A DNA stretch of 35,827 bases, taken from Eubacteriales bacterium. GTDB lineage: Bacteria; Bacillota; Clostridia; Christensenellales; UMGS416. The position numbers were made by a program, and so were the translations under genes. Where the stretch lies: NCBI GenBank assembly GCA_028693155.1, contig JAQUVY010000014.1:1-35827 (forward strand). The letters are read 5' to 3'. Within the stretch, counting starts at the first letter, position 1. Each line of letters begins with the position of its first letter. Under the pieces are notes generated by a model that was given only the letters and a program-made list of their open reading frames with translations, had not been told where the DNA came from and did not search any database. This document shows positions 1 through 7,581 of this stretch, in pieces.

Positions 1-42
1 CCAGTATTTTAACTGCGTCCGTCCCGTTCGCAAGCTCAACGG

Positions 43-77
43 AAAACCGCCAGTCCTGTTTCGAACGGAACTGGCGG
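43..77 (-). terminator. Probable rho-independent terminator of the glycolytic operon
   Basis: About 80 bases past the gpmI stop an 8-bp perfect stem (arms 47-54 and 70-77) continues inward with five more pairs after one mismatch and closes on a TCG loop. On the minus strand it is followed by four T (complement of 43-46). The position and GC-rich stem fit the end of cggR-pgk-tpiA-gpmI. The T-run is short, so efficiency is uncertain. Nothing else is seen in 1-157. Confidence 0.55.
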
Positions 78-157
78 CTTAATTGGATTTTTGTGTCTAC
101 TATCTATTGACTATTTCACGAAGCAAATCCGGCCGGCGCTGTTCTGGATAAAACGCT

Positions 158-1699
158 TTACTTTGCCAGCATCGTGGTGCCCGTCATCTCAGCGGGCTTT
201 TCCAGTCCCATCATGTCCAGCAGCGTAGGTGCCAGATCGGCCAGACGGCCATCTGCGCGAAGCTTGGCATCTTCATAGGCCTGACCCACCAGCAGGAACG
301 GAACCGGGTTGGTGGTGTGCGCCGTGAAAGGCGCGCCGGTTTCGGGATCTACCATCATTTCCGCATTGCCATGATCGGCGGTGATGATAGCGCTGCCGCC
401 CTGCGCCAGAATGGCATCCACCACCTGCTGCACGCAGGTATCCACCGTGTGCACGGCCTTCCACGCCGCGTCGAACACGCCGGTGTGGCCCACCATGTCG
501 CAATTGGCGAAATTGAGGATCATCACGTCATAGTTACCGCTGTTGATGCGCTCCACAGCCTGCCGCGCCACTTCCGGAGCGGACATCTCGGACTGCAAAT
601 CGTAGGTGGCCACCTTGGGGGAAGCGATCAGGCAGCGGTCCTCCCCGGGGTTGGCCTGCTCCACACCGCCGTTGAAAAAGAAGGTGACGTGGGCATATTT
701 TTCCGTTTCGGCAATGCGCAGCTGGGTCTTGCCCTGGGCACTCAAGTACTCGCCTAAGGTGTTTTCCAGCTTCTGCGGCTTGAACGCCACCTTCAGGTTG
801 GCAAACGTGGCGTCATACTGGGTCATGGATACATAATTCACCGGGAAGTAACCCTTTGCGCGTTCAAAATCGGCAAAATCCGGCTCAATAAACGCGCGGG
901 TGATCTGTCTGGCGCGGTCAGGACGGAAGTTGAAGAAAATGATGGAATCGCCTTCTTCAACGGTGGCCAACGGTTTTCCGTCCTTGGTGATGACCGTGGG
1001 CGCGACAAATTCATCGGTTTCGTCGCGGTCATAAGCGTTTTGGATGGCGCAGATGGGGCAGGCAGCGGTCTCGCCCTCGCCCAGCACCATGGCGTCGTAA
1101 GCCCGCTTTACGCGATCCCAGCGCTTATCGCGATCCATTGCCCAATAACGCCCCATCACGGTGGCCACTTTTCCGCAGCCGACCTTCTCCATGCGGTCGT
1201 TCAGGTCTTCCAGATAGCCCTTGCCCGAGGAGGGAGGCGTGTCGCGGCCGTCCATGAAGCAGTGCACATAGGTACGCTCCATGCCGTGCTGCTTGGCCAG
1301 GCGCAGCAAACCCTCCACATGATCAATGTGGCTGTGCACGCCGCCATCGGACATCAAGCCCATCAGGTGCAGCTTTTTGCCGCTGGTTTTGGCGGCTTCC
1401 ACCGCCTGCACCAGCGCTTCATTTTCAAAGAAGTCGCCGTCCTCAATGGACTTGGTGATGCGGGTCAGCTCCTGATAAACGATGCGGCCGGCGCCGATGT
1501 TTAAATGCCCCACCTCGCTGTTGCCCATCTGCCCCACGGGCAGCCCCACGTCCAGACCCGAGGCCTGAATGGTGGTGAAGGGGTACTTGGCGATCAGTTT
1601 TTCCAGGTTGGGGATGTTTTCCGGAATGATGGCGTTGTCCTTATGATCCTTGCGCACACCAAAGCCGTCCATAATGATAATGGCATTGATCTTTTTCAT
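158..1699 (-). CDS. gpmI: 2,3-bisphosphoglycerate-independent phosphoglycerate mutase
   Basis: This enzyme interconverts 3- and 2-phosphoglycerate in cytosolic glycolysis, using a two-Mn alkaline-phosphatase-type site instead of a 2,3-BPG cofactor. The 513-aa protein has the usual family length. Visible motifs are the metal-binding DGFG (residues 11-14), the phospho-acceptor serine in GNSEVGHLNIGAGR (Ser61) and the C-terminal metal ligands in ADHGNAE near residue 445. The ATG at 1699 is chosen because AAGGTGG, which overlaps the tpiA stop, sits at SD distance; a GTG three codons upstream would lie inside that SD. It is the last gene of the operon, 10 bases after tpiA. No eno follows, unlike the Bacillus subtilis gapA operon. 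Confidence 0.97.
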   Translation of the reverse strand: MKKINAIIIMDGFGVRKDHKDNAIIPENIPNLEKLIAKYPFTTIQASGLDVGLPVGQMGNSEVGHLNIGAGRIVYQELTRITKSIEDGDFFENEALVQAVEAAKTSGKKLHLMGLMSDGGVHSHIDHVEGLLRLAKQHGMERTYVHCFMDGRDTPPSSGKGYLEDLNDRMEKVGCGKVATVMGRYWAMDRDKRWDRVKRAYDAMVLGEGETAACPICAIQNAYDRDETDEFVAPTVITKDGKPLATVEEGDSIIFFNFRPDRARQITRAFIEPDFADFERAKGYFPVNYVSMTQYDATFANLKVAFKPQKLENTLGEYLSAQGKTQLRIAETEKYAHVTFFFNGGVEQANPGEDRCLIASPKVATYDLQSEMSAPEVARQAVERINSGNYDVMILNFANCDMVGHTGVFDAAWKAVHTVDTCVQQVVDAILAQGGSAIITADHGNAEMMVDPETGAPFTAHTTNPVPFLLVGQAYEDAKLRADGRLADLAPTLLDMMGLEKPAEMTGTTMLAK

Positions 1700-1709
1700 G
1701 CCGCCCACC

Positions 1710-2456
1710 TTAAAAATGCACCACGGCAGAGAAGTCCGGGGCTTTCAGGCTGGCGCCGCCAATCAGGCCGCCGTCAATTTCGGGCATGGCCATCAGCTCG
1801 GCAGCGTTCTTGGGATTCATGGAGCCGCCGTATTGGATGCGGAGCTCTTCCGCCACTTCGTTGCCCAGCGCTTCGCGCACGGCGCAGCGGATGACACCGA
1901 TGACCTCGTTGGCATCCTGGGAGGTGGCGGTGCGGCCGGTGCCGATGGCCCAGATGGGCTCATAAGCGATGACGACCTTCTTGGCTTCCTCAGCAGTCAG
2001 GCCGGCCAAAGCCGCCTTGGTCTGGCTGCGCACCAGCTCGGCGGTAACGCCCTGCTCACGCTGCTCCAGGGATTCGCCTACGCACACGATGGGGAGCAGG
2101 CCGTTGTCCAGCGCAACCTTGGTTTTGAGGTTGACCGTCTCGTCGGTCTCGGCAAAATACTGTCTGCGCTCGGAGTGCCCCAAAATTACATATTCCACAC
2201 CCACGGCCTTCAGCATATCGGCGGAAATCTCGCCAGTATACGCGCCGCTAGCCTTAAAGTGCATATTCTGCGCACCCAGGTGAATGTTGCTGCCCTTGAG
2301 GGCTTCCGCGGCCGCAGGCAGGCACACATAGGTGGGGCAAACCACCACCGTGCACGCAGCATCGGCAACCAGAGGCTTCAGTGCCTCGATCAGTTCCACG
2401 GCCTCGGCGGGCGTCTTGTTCATTTTCCAGTTTCCGGCAATAATCGGTGTTCTCAT
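1710..2456 (-). CDS. tpiA: Triosephosphate isomerase
   Basis: It interconverts dihydroxyacetone phosphate and glyceraldehyde 3-phosphate in the cytosol. At 248 aa it has the standard length. The active-site residues are all present: Asn9/Lys11 in GNWKMN, the electrophile His94 in GHSERR and the catalytic base Glu166 in [11 protein letters not shown]; the C-terminal phosphate-binding loop GGLIGGASL is also visible. The frame stays open 50 codons upstream, but the ATG at 2456 has GGAGG 11 bases before it and gives the family N-terminus [13 protein letters not shown]. It lies between pgk (153 bases upstream, with two terminator-like hairpins) and gpmI (10 bases downstream). Confidence 0.97.
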   Translation of the reverse strand: MRTPIIAGNWKMNKTPAEAVELIEALKPLVADAACTVVVCPTYVCLPAAAEALKGSNIHLGAQNMHFKASGAYTGEISADMLKAVGVEYVILGHSERRQYFAETDETVNLKTKVALDNGLLPIVCVGESLEQREQGVTAELVRSQTKAALAGLTAEEAKKVVIAYEPIWAIGTGRTATSQDANEVIGVIRCAVREALGNEVAEELRIQYGGSMNPKNAAELMAMPEIDGGLIGGASLKAPDFSAVVHF

Positions 2457-2518
2457 AACGGCTGTATCCTCCAAATTTTTTTCGGCAAAATGCCGTATTT
2501 TTTGCAAAAGCCGGCGGC

Positions 2519-2538
2519 AAAAAAACGGGAATCTCCCG
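2519..2538 (-). terminator. Intercistronic terminator between pgk and tpiA
   Basis: On the minus strand a 5-bp GC-rich stem (CGGGA/TCCCG, arms 2534-2538 and 2526-2530) with a three-base loop is followed directly by seven T (complement of 2519-2525). CGGCA/TGCCG arms outside it could extend the fold. It probably reduces, rather than blocks, readthrough from pgk into tpiA-gpmI, because I see no good promoter between it and tpiA. Confidence 0.6.
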
Positions 2539-2558
2539 CGCTGCCGACAGCTTAACAG

Positions 2559-2595
2559 GGAAAATGTGCGCGAACCAGCTCCGCGCACATTCTCC
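2559..2595 (-). terminator. Stem-loop just downstream of pgk
   Basis: A 10-bp perfect inverted repeat (arms 2563-2572 and 2582-2591, core TGTGCGCG) extends by three more pairs after one mismatch. On the minus strand it is followed by four T and starts about 15 bases after the pgk stop. It may be a weak terminator or a 3'-protecting structure; a stronger T-tract terminator follows 25 bases later. Confidence 0.5.
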
Positions 2596-2609
2596 GTTAT
2601 CATCAAGCT

Positions 2610-3800
2610 TTATTTATCCATCAGGCAGGCCACACCGGGCAGCTCTTTGCCTTCCAGGAACTCCAGCGAGGCGCCGCCGCCCGTGGAGATGTGCGTGATC
2701 TTGTCGCCGTAGCCGGTCTTTTCCACCGCAGCTGCAGAGTCGCCGCCGCCCACAATGGTGATGGCACCGCTCTCCGCCATGGCCTTGGCCACAGCCAACG
2801 TGCCCGCCGCAAAGTTGCTGAACTCGGACACGCCCATGGGGCCGTTCCAGATGATGGTCTTGGCCTTGAGGATCTCCTCAGCGAACATCTTCTGGGTCTT
2901 GGGGCCGATGTCCATGCCCTCCCAACCGTCGGGGATCTCACGGCTGTGGAAGGTGGCGCGCATGGCGTCGTTGGAGAATTCGGTCGAAGCTTCGTTATCG
3001 ACGGGCAGAAGCAGCTTCACGCCCTTCTTTTCGGCCTCGGCCATGACTTCCTTGGCGTAGCCGATGCGCTCTTCATCCACCAAAGAGTTGCCGATGCTGC
3101 CGCCCAGCGCCTTCTGGAAGGTGTAGGCCATGCCGCCGCCAATGATGAGGACATCGACCTTTTCCAGCAGGTTGGAGATAACGGCGATCTTATCCTTGAC
3201 CTTGGCGCCGCCCAAAATGGCCACGAAGGGACGCTGCGGGTTATCCAGCGCGCTGCCCATGATCTCGATCTCTTTCTTGATGAGGTATCCGCACACGGCA
3301 GGCAGGTAATCGGCCACACCGGCGGTGGAAGAATGGGCGCGGTGCGCGGTGCCGAAGGCATCGTTCACAAAAATATCGGCCAGCGCGGCAAACTTCTTGG
3401 ACAGCTCGGCATCGTTCTTCTCTTCACCGGCCTCAAAGCGCACGTTTTCCAGCATGATGACGTCGCCGGGTTTCATTGCCGCGGCCAGCGCCTGCGCGTC
3501 CTCGCCCACAACGTCCTTGGCCAGCTTTACTTCCTTGCCCAGCAGCTGGGAAAGGCGCTCCACGCAGGGTTTGAGAGAATATTTGGGATCCACCTTGCCC
3601 TTGGGACGTCCCAGGTGAGAGCAGAGGATCAGCTTTGCGTCATGATCGATCAGGTACCGGATGGTGGGCAGCGCCGCACGGATGCGGTTATCGTCAGTGA
3701 TCGCGCCGGTCTCATCCTGCGGTACGTTAAAATCCACACGCGCCAGGACACGTTTGCCGTTGACCTGTACATCTTCAATGGTTTTCTTGTTCATAGCCAT
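2610..3800 (-). CDS. pgk: Phosphoglycerate kinase
   Basis: It catalyses the ATP-forming step from 1,3-bisphosphoglycerate to 3-phosphoglycerate in the cytosol. The 396-aa length is standard. Visible family blocks are RVDFNVP near residue 20, the HLGRPKG substrate loop near 62-68, GGAKVKDKI near 200 and the nucleotide-binding GGGDSAAA near 352. The first of two nearby ATGs (3800) is chosen because AAGGAG lies 10 bases upstream; the second would be too far. It follows cggR directly, in the place usually held by gap. It should share control by CggR from the promoter at 4935-4963. Confidence 0.97.
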   Translation of the reverse strand: MAMNKKTIEDVQVNGKRVLARVDFNVPQDETGAITDDNRIRAALPTIRYLIDHDAKLILCSHLGRPKGKVDPKYSLKPCVERLSQLLGKEVKLAKDVVGEDAQALAAAMKPGDVIMLENVRFEAGEEKNDAELSKKFAALADIFVNDAFGTAHRAHSSTAGVADYLPAVCGYLIKKEIEIMGSALDNPQRPFVAILGGAKVKDKIAVISNLLEKVDVLIIGGGMAYTFQKALGGSIGNSLVDEERIGYAKEVMAEAEKKGVKLLLPVDNEASTEFSNDAMRATFHSREIPDGWEGMDIGPKTQKMFAEEILKAKTIIWNGPMGVSEFSNFAAGTLAVAKAMAESGAITIVGGGDSAAAVEKTGYGDKITHISTGGGASLEFLEGKELPGVACLMDK

Positions 3801-3825
3801 GATCGATATTCTCCTTTATTATTTT

Positions 3826-3839
3826 AAGGCACATGCCTT
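3826..3839 (-). other. Small palindrome between cggR and pgk
   Basis: AAGGCACATGCCTT is a perfect 14-base palindrome in the 52-base gap between the cggR stop and the pgk start, followed on the minus strand by an A/T-rich stretch and the pgk SD. In B. subtilis the cggR-gapA junction is cleaved and the downstream mRNA stabilised by a stem-loop (established knowledge). An equivalent role here is inference only. Confidence 0.3.
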
Positions 3840-3852
3840 AGTTTGTCCCATA

Positions 3853-4881
3853 TCAGCCGCCGGAATTCAGCAAAATGCCTATGCCGGCCGCAGCCGCTTC
3901 ATCCAGGATGAGCGCGGTAGGCCGCGTGGCTCTCACCACCGCCAGCACCGCTTCGGCTTTATCCGCACCGCCGGCTACGGCGATGCGCTGAGAGATGGAT
4001 CGCATGGTGGACAGATCCACCCCCAGACCCGACGCGGTATAAACCGCATCTCCCTCTCGGTTGAAGTAAAAACCCCAGGCTTCGGCCACCGCACCCGCAG
4101 CGCGCAGGCGCGCCATGGTGTCCTCATTGAGACCCCGCCGCCGAGCCATGGTATCCGCCCGGCCGATGCCGTAGATCAGCACGTCAGCATGGCGAATGCA
4201 GTCCATCCATTCGTTAAACTTTCCCTCGGCCGAAGCCGGCAAAAGCTCGGCCGGCAGATCGTCCGGCCAGTGCAGCAAGCGATGCCGCGCGGAAAAAGAG
4301 CCGGCGATCTTGGCTGCCACCGTGTTGGCCTGGATCTCTACGTCCTCTCCCATTCCGCCGCGGGCGGGCACCACCAGAAGGTTGGGAAGGTGTCGCCGGA
4401 TCTCCAGCTGGCGAGCCACACCCGCCGTGGTGGAGCCTCCCATTGCCGCCAGGATCATGCCGTCCTTCACGACCTGGGAGAGGTATTTTGCCGTGCGCCG
4501 GTAAAGCGCGCGGGTGCTCACGCTATCTATCGCCGTATCTCCCGGCACAACCAGCACGTTGCTCAGCTTCAGTTCGGTGCGCAGGCGGCTGCTCAACGGT
4601 TCGGAAAACAGCATATCAAAGCCGTCCCCCAGCTCCTCCAGCAGCTCCTGTCCTTCTTTGGTAACGCGCATCCCATCGGGCGCAAAGTCCAGCAGACCCA
4701 CCTCCCTGAGGCGGTCGGCCTCGCCGCGCACCGCGCGCTCCGGCCACTCCATATGCTCGCACAGCGCCCTGCGCCCCACCGGCGCCATCAACTGAATGGC
4801 CTCCAGCAGTTCGTAGCGCGTACGCGCCGCCTCCACAAGCTCGGGGCACAGCCTGCGGAACTGCGATAATAAGTTTTTCAT
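3853..4881 (-). CDS. cggR: Central glycolytic genes regulator (SorC/DeoR family)
   Basis: CggR represses the triose-phosphate part of glycolysis and is relieved by fructose 1,6-bisphosphate in B. subtilis. The 342-aa length matches (about 340 in Bacillus). An N-terminal winged-helix region (about residues 15-75) precedes a SorC-type effector domain, with recognisable segments VVPGDT, MGGSTTAGVA, VVPARGGMGEDVE and YGIGRADTM. The ATG at 4881 has GGGAG seven bases upstream. It is the first gene of the operon and lies just downstream of CGGGAC repeats that look like its own operator, so autorepression is likely. The usual next gene, gap, is missing. Confidence 0.93.
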   Translation of the reverse strand: MKNLLSQFRRLCPELVEAARTRYELLEAIQLMAPVGRRALCEHMEWPERAVRGEADRLREVGLLDFAPDGMRVTKEGQELLEELGDGFDMLFSEPLSSRLRTELKLSNVLVVPGDTAIDSVSTRALYRRTAKYLSQVVKDGMILAAMGGSTTAGVARQLEIRRHLPNLLVVPARGGMGEDVEIQANTVAAKIAGSFSARHRLLHWPDDLPAELLPASAEGKFNEWMDCIRHADVLIYGIGRADTMARRRGLNEDTMARLRAAGAVAEAWGFYFNREGDAVYTASGLGVDLSTMRSISQRIAVAGGADKAEAVLAVVRATRPTALILDEAAAAGIGILLNSGG

Positions 4882-4890
4882 CGCATCTCC

Positions 4891-4928
4891 CGGGACGAAA
4901 CCAGTCCCGCTGATTTCAATCTGTCCCG
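4891..4928 (-). promoter_or_regulatory. Candidate CggR operator
   Basis: On the minus strand CGGGAC occurs at 4928-4923 and again at 4909-4904, 19 bases apart, and an inverted GTCCCG lies at 4896-4891. The known B. subtilis operator is a tandem CGGGAC-N6-TGTC element with a 20-base period, downstream of the promoter. Here too the repeats lie after the predicted transcription start and before the cggR SD, consistent with a roadblock. The spacing is one base short and the TGTC half is degenerate. Confidence 0.7.
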
Positions 4929-4934
4929 CTTTTG

Positions 4935-4963
4935 ATTGTAGCATAGCCGGGTCGGTAATTCAA
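4935..4963 (-). promoter_or_regulatory. Sigma-A promoter of the cggR-pgk-tpiA-gpmI operon
   Basis: -35 TTGAAT (4963-4958), a 17-base spacer, and -10 TACAAT (4940-4935). A 7-bp inverted repeat, AGCCGGG (4945-4951) and CCCGGCT (4974-4980), brackets the -35 and could be a weak hemZ terminator or a second protein site. Confidence 0.8.
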
Positions 4964-4981
4964 GGTGCATTCGCCCGGCTT

Positions 4982-6445
4982 TTATTCCGCCCAGGTGAAA
5001 AATTCCTTTTTTTCCCGAAGCAGCTGCTCCTGAGAATGCAGATATGTGGCCACATCCTTAGGTGCGGCCAAACGGCTGTGGAATTCCCGCTCAAAAAACA
5101 TGCGTTTGCTCATGCTGCCCGCGCCCAACCCCAGAATGCTGTGCGTCTCCTCCATCATATCCACGTTATAAACACAGGCCTTCCCCGGCAGCGCGTAGCC
5201 CACGTTCTCCAGATTACCGCGCATATACTTTTGCCGATACATATAGTACGGCTCCATTCCCCGGGCAACGGCCGAGCTTTCGGCCGCCTCCAGCATTCGC
5301 ACGGCGTCCTCTCCCGAAGGCAGCGCGTAATCCTTCAGCCGCTCATGGAGCTTGGAGGAGCGTTTGATCGCCAGCGTATGCACCGTCAGATTGTCAATCT
5401 CCATCTTTTCCAGCTCGCGCAGCGTATCGGCCACGTCGTCGGGCGTTTCGCCTGGAAGCCCCACGATCATATCCATATTGACCGAAGGAATGCCCGCCTG
5501 CCTTGCCCAACCGTAGGCCCGCACGATGTCCTGGGGGGTGTGATCCCGCCCGATGACCTGAAGCGTGCGGGCGTTCATGGTCTGCGGGTTGATGCTCACA
5601 CGGTCCACACCCATACGCCGCAACATGGGGAATGTGTTTGGGGTAACGGTGTCCGGCCGCCCGGCCTCCACGGTGAATTCCCGCACGCGGCCGAAGGTTT
5701 CATTGACTGCGGCCAGCACCCGCTCCAGCCGGGCATCGCCCAGCGCGGTGGGTGTGCCGCCGCCCATATAGATGGTGCGCACGCGTTTGCCCTGACCGGC
5801 CATATGCCGCCCCATTTCTCCGATCTCCCGGCACAGCGCGTCGGTGTACTCCTCCAGCAAGCTCTCCTTGCCTGCGGCGGCGCTGAAAAAGGAGCAGTAT
5901 AAACACCGGGTGCGGCAAAAGGGGATTCCCACATAGACATCGAAGCAGCTGTCGTCGCCCCACTGATAAATGCCCTGCTGGGCGCTGTGAATTCTCCTGA
6001 CCAAGGCCAGCTTCTCGGGGGAAACGTCAAACACCCGGTTCATGTAGTCCAGCGCCTGGTCAAAGCTCATACCCTCCCACTCCAGCTGGCGCACCAGTTT
6101 GGTGGGGCGAATGCCGGTGAGCCCGCCCCAGAGCTGCCCGTACCCGAAATAGTTCTTCAGCATCTCATACAGGCACAGCTTGGCGTATCGGCGGCGGAAG
6201 CGGTTCAGCTGCACCACGCCGTCCCCCTTTATCGGGTCACGGCGCTCGCCCTGCGCCGCGGTCTCCCCGCCGCGCAGCAGCCGACACCGCTGCACCCACT
6301 GCCCGTCCTCCTGGACGCAGCGGTGCTCTACGATGAACTGGCAGCCCTCCGGCGTCAGACTGGCTTCCTCCAGCCCGAAATAAAGGTTTGCCACGTCCAG
6401 CAAATCCTTATAATACAAAGCCACATTCGTATCGACACAGAACAT
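4982..6445 (-). CDS. hemZ: Radical SAM coproporphyrinogen III oxidase-like protein HemZ
   Basis: This is an oxygen-independent coproporphyrinogen dehydrogenase of the HemZ branch. The 487-aa protein has an N-terminal extension of about 165 residues before the radical SAM core, as HemZ does. The 4Fe-4S ligands are C177, C181 and C184 (CX3CX2C in IPFCRTRCLYC), followed by the SAM motif MGGGTPT near residue 228. The ATG at 6445 follows the MBL-gene stop by one base and has GGGGGA upstream. It is the last gene of the secD-to-hemZ run. HemZ activity in vivo is weakly established even in B. subtilis, so the exact substrate is uncertain. Confidence 0.88.
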   Translation of the reverse strand: MFCVDTNVALYYKDLLDVANLYFGLEEASLTPEGCQFIVEHRCVQEDGQWVQRCRLLRGGETAAQGERRDPIKGDGVVQLNRFRRRYAKLCLYEMLKNYFGYGQLWGGLTGIRPTKLVRQLEWEGMSFDQALDYMNRVFDVSPEKLALVRRIHSAQQGIYQWGDDSCFDVYVGIPFCRTRCLYCSFFSAAAGKESLLEEYTDALCREIGEMGRHMAGQGKRVRTIYMGGGTPTALGDARLERVLAAVNETFGRVREFTVEAGRPDTVTPNTFPMLRRMGVDRVSINPQTMNARTLQVIGRDHTPQDIVRAYGWARQAGIPSVNMDMIVGLPGETPDDVADTLRELEKMEIDNLTVHTLAIKRSSKLHERLKDYALPSGEDAVRMLEAAESSAVARGMEPYYMYRQKYMRGNLENVGYALPGKACVYNVDMMEETHSILGLGAGSMSKRMFFEREFHSRLAAPKDVATYLHSQEQLLREKKEFFTWAE

Positions 6446-6446
6446 G

Positions 6447-7088
6447 TTAATCCCCCATATAAAAGCCCGGCACGGAAAGCTCCGCACCCAGCACCGTACT
6501 GCCGCCATGCCCGGGATAAACCGCCGTATCCGGTGGCAGCGCGGCAACCCTGCGCAGGCTTGCCGCCAGCTGGCGCGCATCTCCCCCGGGCAAATCGGTG
6601 CGGCCCACACCGCCGCGGAAAAGCAGATCGCCGCCGATCAGCCCATCGCCCCACAGAAAGCTGCAGCTGCCCGGCGTGTGCCCGGGCGTGTGCAGTACGG
6701 TGATCTCACCCGTGCCCAGCCTCAGGTGCTGGCCATCGCGCAGCGCCCGGGTTTGAACCCCCAGCGCCGCATCTTGCCCGCCCATGGCGCCGGAAAGGTT
6801 TTTCGCCGGATCGGCCAGCATGGGCGCGTCCAGCGGATGGATGTACACCGGCACGTCGCAGGTCTGCGCCAACTCCTGCGCGCTGCCGGTGTGGTCAAAA
6901 TGCCCATGGGTCAACAAAACATACGACAGCTTCAAGCCCTGTTCTTTCAGCAGCGCCTGTACCGCCCGGGCACAAAGATCGGGGTCGGCCACGGCGGCGC
7001 ACCCCGATTCCCGGCAGACCAAAACATAACAACGCCCGTCCATGTAGGGTCGGCCGTTGGGGATGGTCAGCACCTCGCAATTACCCAT
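6447..7088 (-). CDS. MBL-fold metallohydrolase, glyoxalase II-like
   Basis: A 213-aa single-domain metallo-beta-lactamase-fold hydrolase. The metal-binding HXHXDH is seen as THGHFDH (about residues 57-63), with further ligands in HTPGHTPGS, GGDLLF and the C-terminal PGHGG. The family acts on small thioesters such as S-lactoylglutathione or on other esters; the substrate cannot be told here. The ATG at 7088 shares its A with the dtd stop (TGATG), so the two genes are probably translationally coupled. This dtd-MBL-hemZ order is often seen in Clostridia. Confidence 0.88.
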   Translation of the reverse strand: MGNCEVLTIPNGRPYMDGRCYVLVCRESGCAAVADPDLCARAVQALLKEQGLKLSYVLLTHGHFDHTGSAQELAQTCDVPVYIHPLDAPMLADPAKNLSGAMGGQDAALGVQTRALRDGQHLRLGTGEITVLHTPGHTPGSCSFLWGDGLIGGDLLFRGGVGRTDLPGGDARQLAASLRRVAALPPDTAVYPGHGGSTVLGAELSVPGFYMGD

Positions 7089-7537
7089 CAAAAGCGCCTC
7101 CTGCTGTCCAGCAAAATGGTGACGGGGCCGTCGTTGGTGAGGGAAACCATCATATGGGTCTGAAACCGTCCCGTCTTCACGCGCAGCCCCGCCGCGCGCA
7201 GGGCATCGGCCGCCAGCTCGTACCACCGCTGCGCCTCCTGCGGGGACGCCGCGTGGGAAAAGGACGGGCGTCTTCCCTTGCGGGCATCGCCGCACAGCGT
7301 AAACTGCGACACCAGCAGCACCGCGCCGCCCGCCTGTTTCACGTCCAAATTCATCTTGTCCTGCTCATCCTCGAAAATGCGCAGCCCGGCCACCTTGGCG
7401 CAGATATAATCCAGATCGGCCTGGCCGTCGCCTTCCTCCACCCCCAGCAGCACGAGCAAACCCTTGCCCACACTGCCGACGCAGTCCTCTTCCACAGTCA
7501 CCTGTGCGCCGCTTACACGCTGCACTACCGCTCTCAT
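7088..7537 (-). CDS. dtd: D-aminoacyl-tRNA deacylase
   Basis: It removes D-amino acids (notably D-Tyr) and glycine mischarged on tRNA, as a cytosolic dimer. The 149-aa protein has the canonical N-terminus MRAVVQRV, the active-site SQFTL (here SQFTLCGD...KGRRPSF) and the C-terminal NDGPVTI, a form of the cross-subunit Gly-Pro motif. The start at 7537 is fixed by the family N-terminus but has no normal SD: it lies about eight bases beyond the relA terminator hairpin. A purine-rich GGAGGAAGGGGG stretch lies before that hairpin. Confidence 0.93.
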   Translation of the reverse strand: MRAVVQRVSGAQVTVEEDCVGSVGKGLLVLLGVEEGDGQADLDYICAKVAGLRIFEDEQDKMNLDVKQAGGAVLLVSQFTLCGDARKGRRPSFSHAASPQEAQRWYELAADALRAAGLRVKTGRFQTHMMVSLTNDGPVTILLDSRRRF

Positions 7538-7540
7538 AAG

Positions 7541-7567
7541 AAAACGGGGGCTTTGCCAAAAGCCCCC
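7541..7567 (-). terminator. Terminator after relA, abutting the dtd start
   Basis: A 9-bp perfect stem (7546-7554 with 7559-7567, GGGGGCTTT/AAAGCCCCC) with a four-base loop is followed on the minus strand by GTTTTCTT. It lies 14 bases after the relA stop, and its T-tract runs into the dtd ATG. dtd-MBL-hemZ expression must therefore depend on readthrough; no separate promoter is visible. Confidence 0.7.
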
Positions 7568-7581
7568 TTCCTCCCGTTTGT

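Noticed and set aside
2484-2500. CGGCA/TGCCG hairpin followed by T on the plus strand near the tpiA start
   Set aside because: There is no plus-strand gene to terminate; on the minus strand it lies in the tpiA leader with an A-tract after it, so it is not annotated as a terminator.
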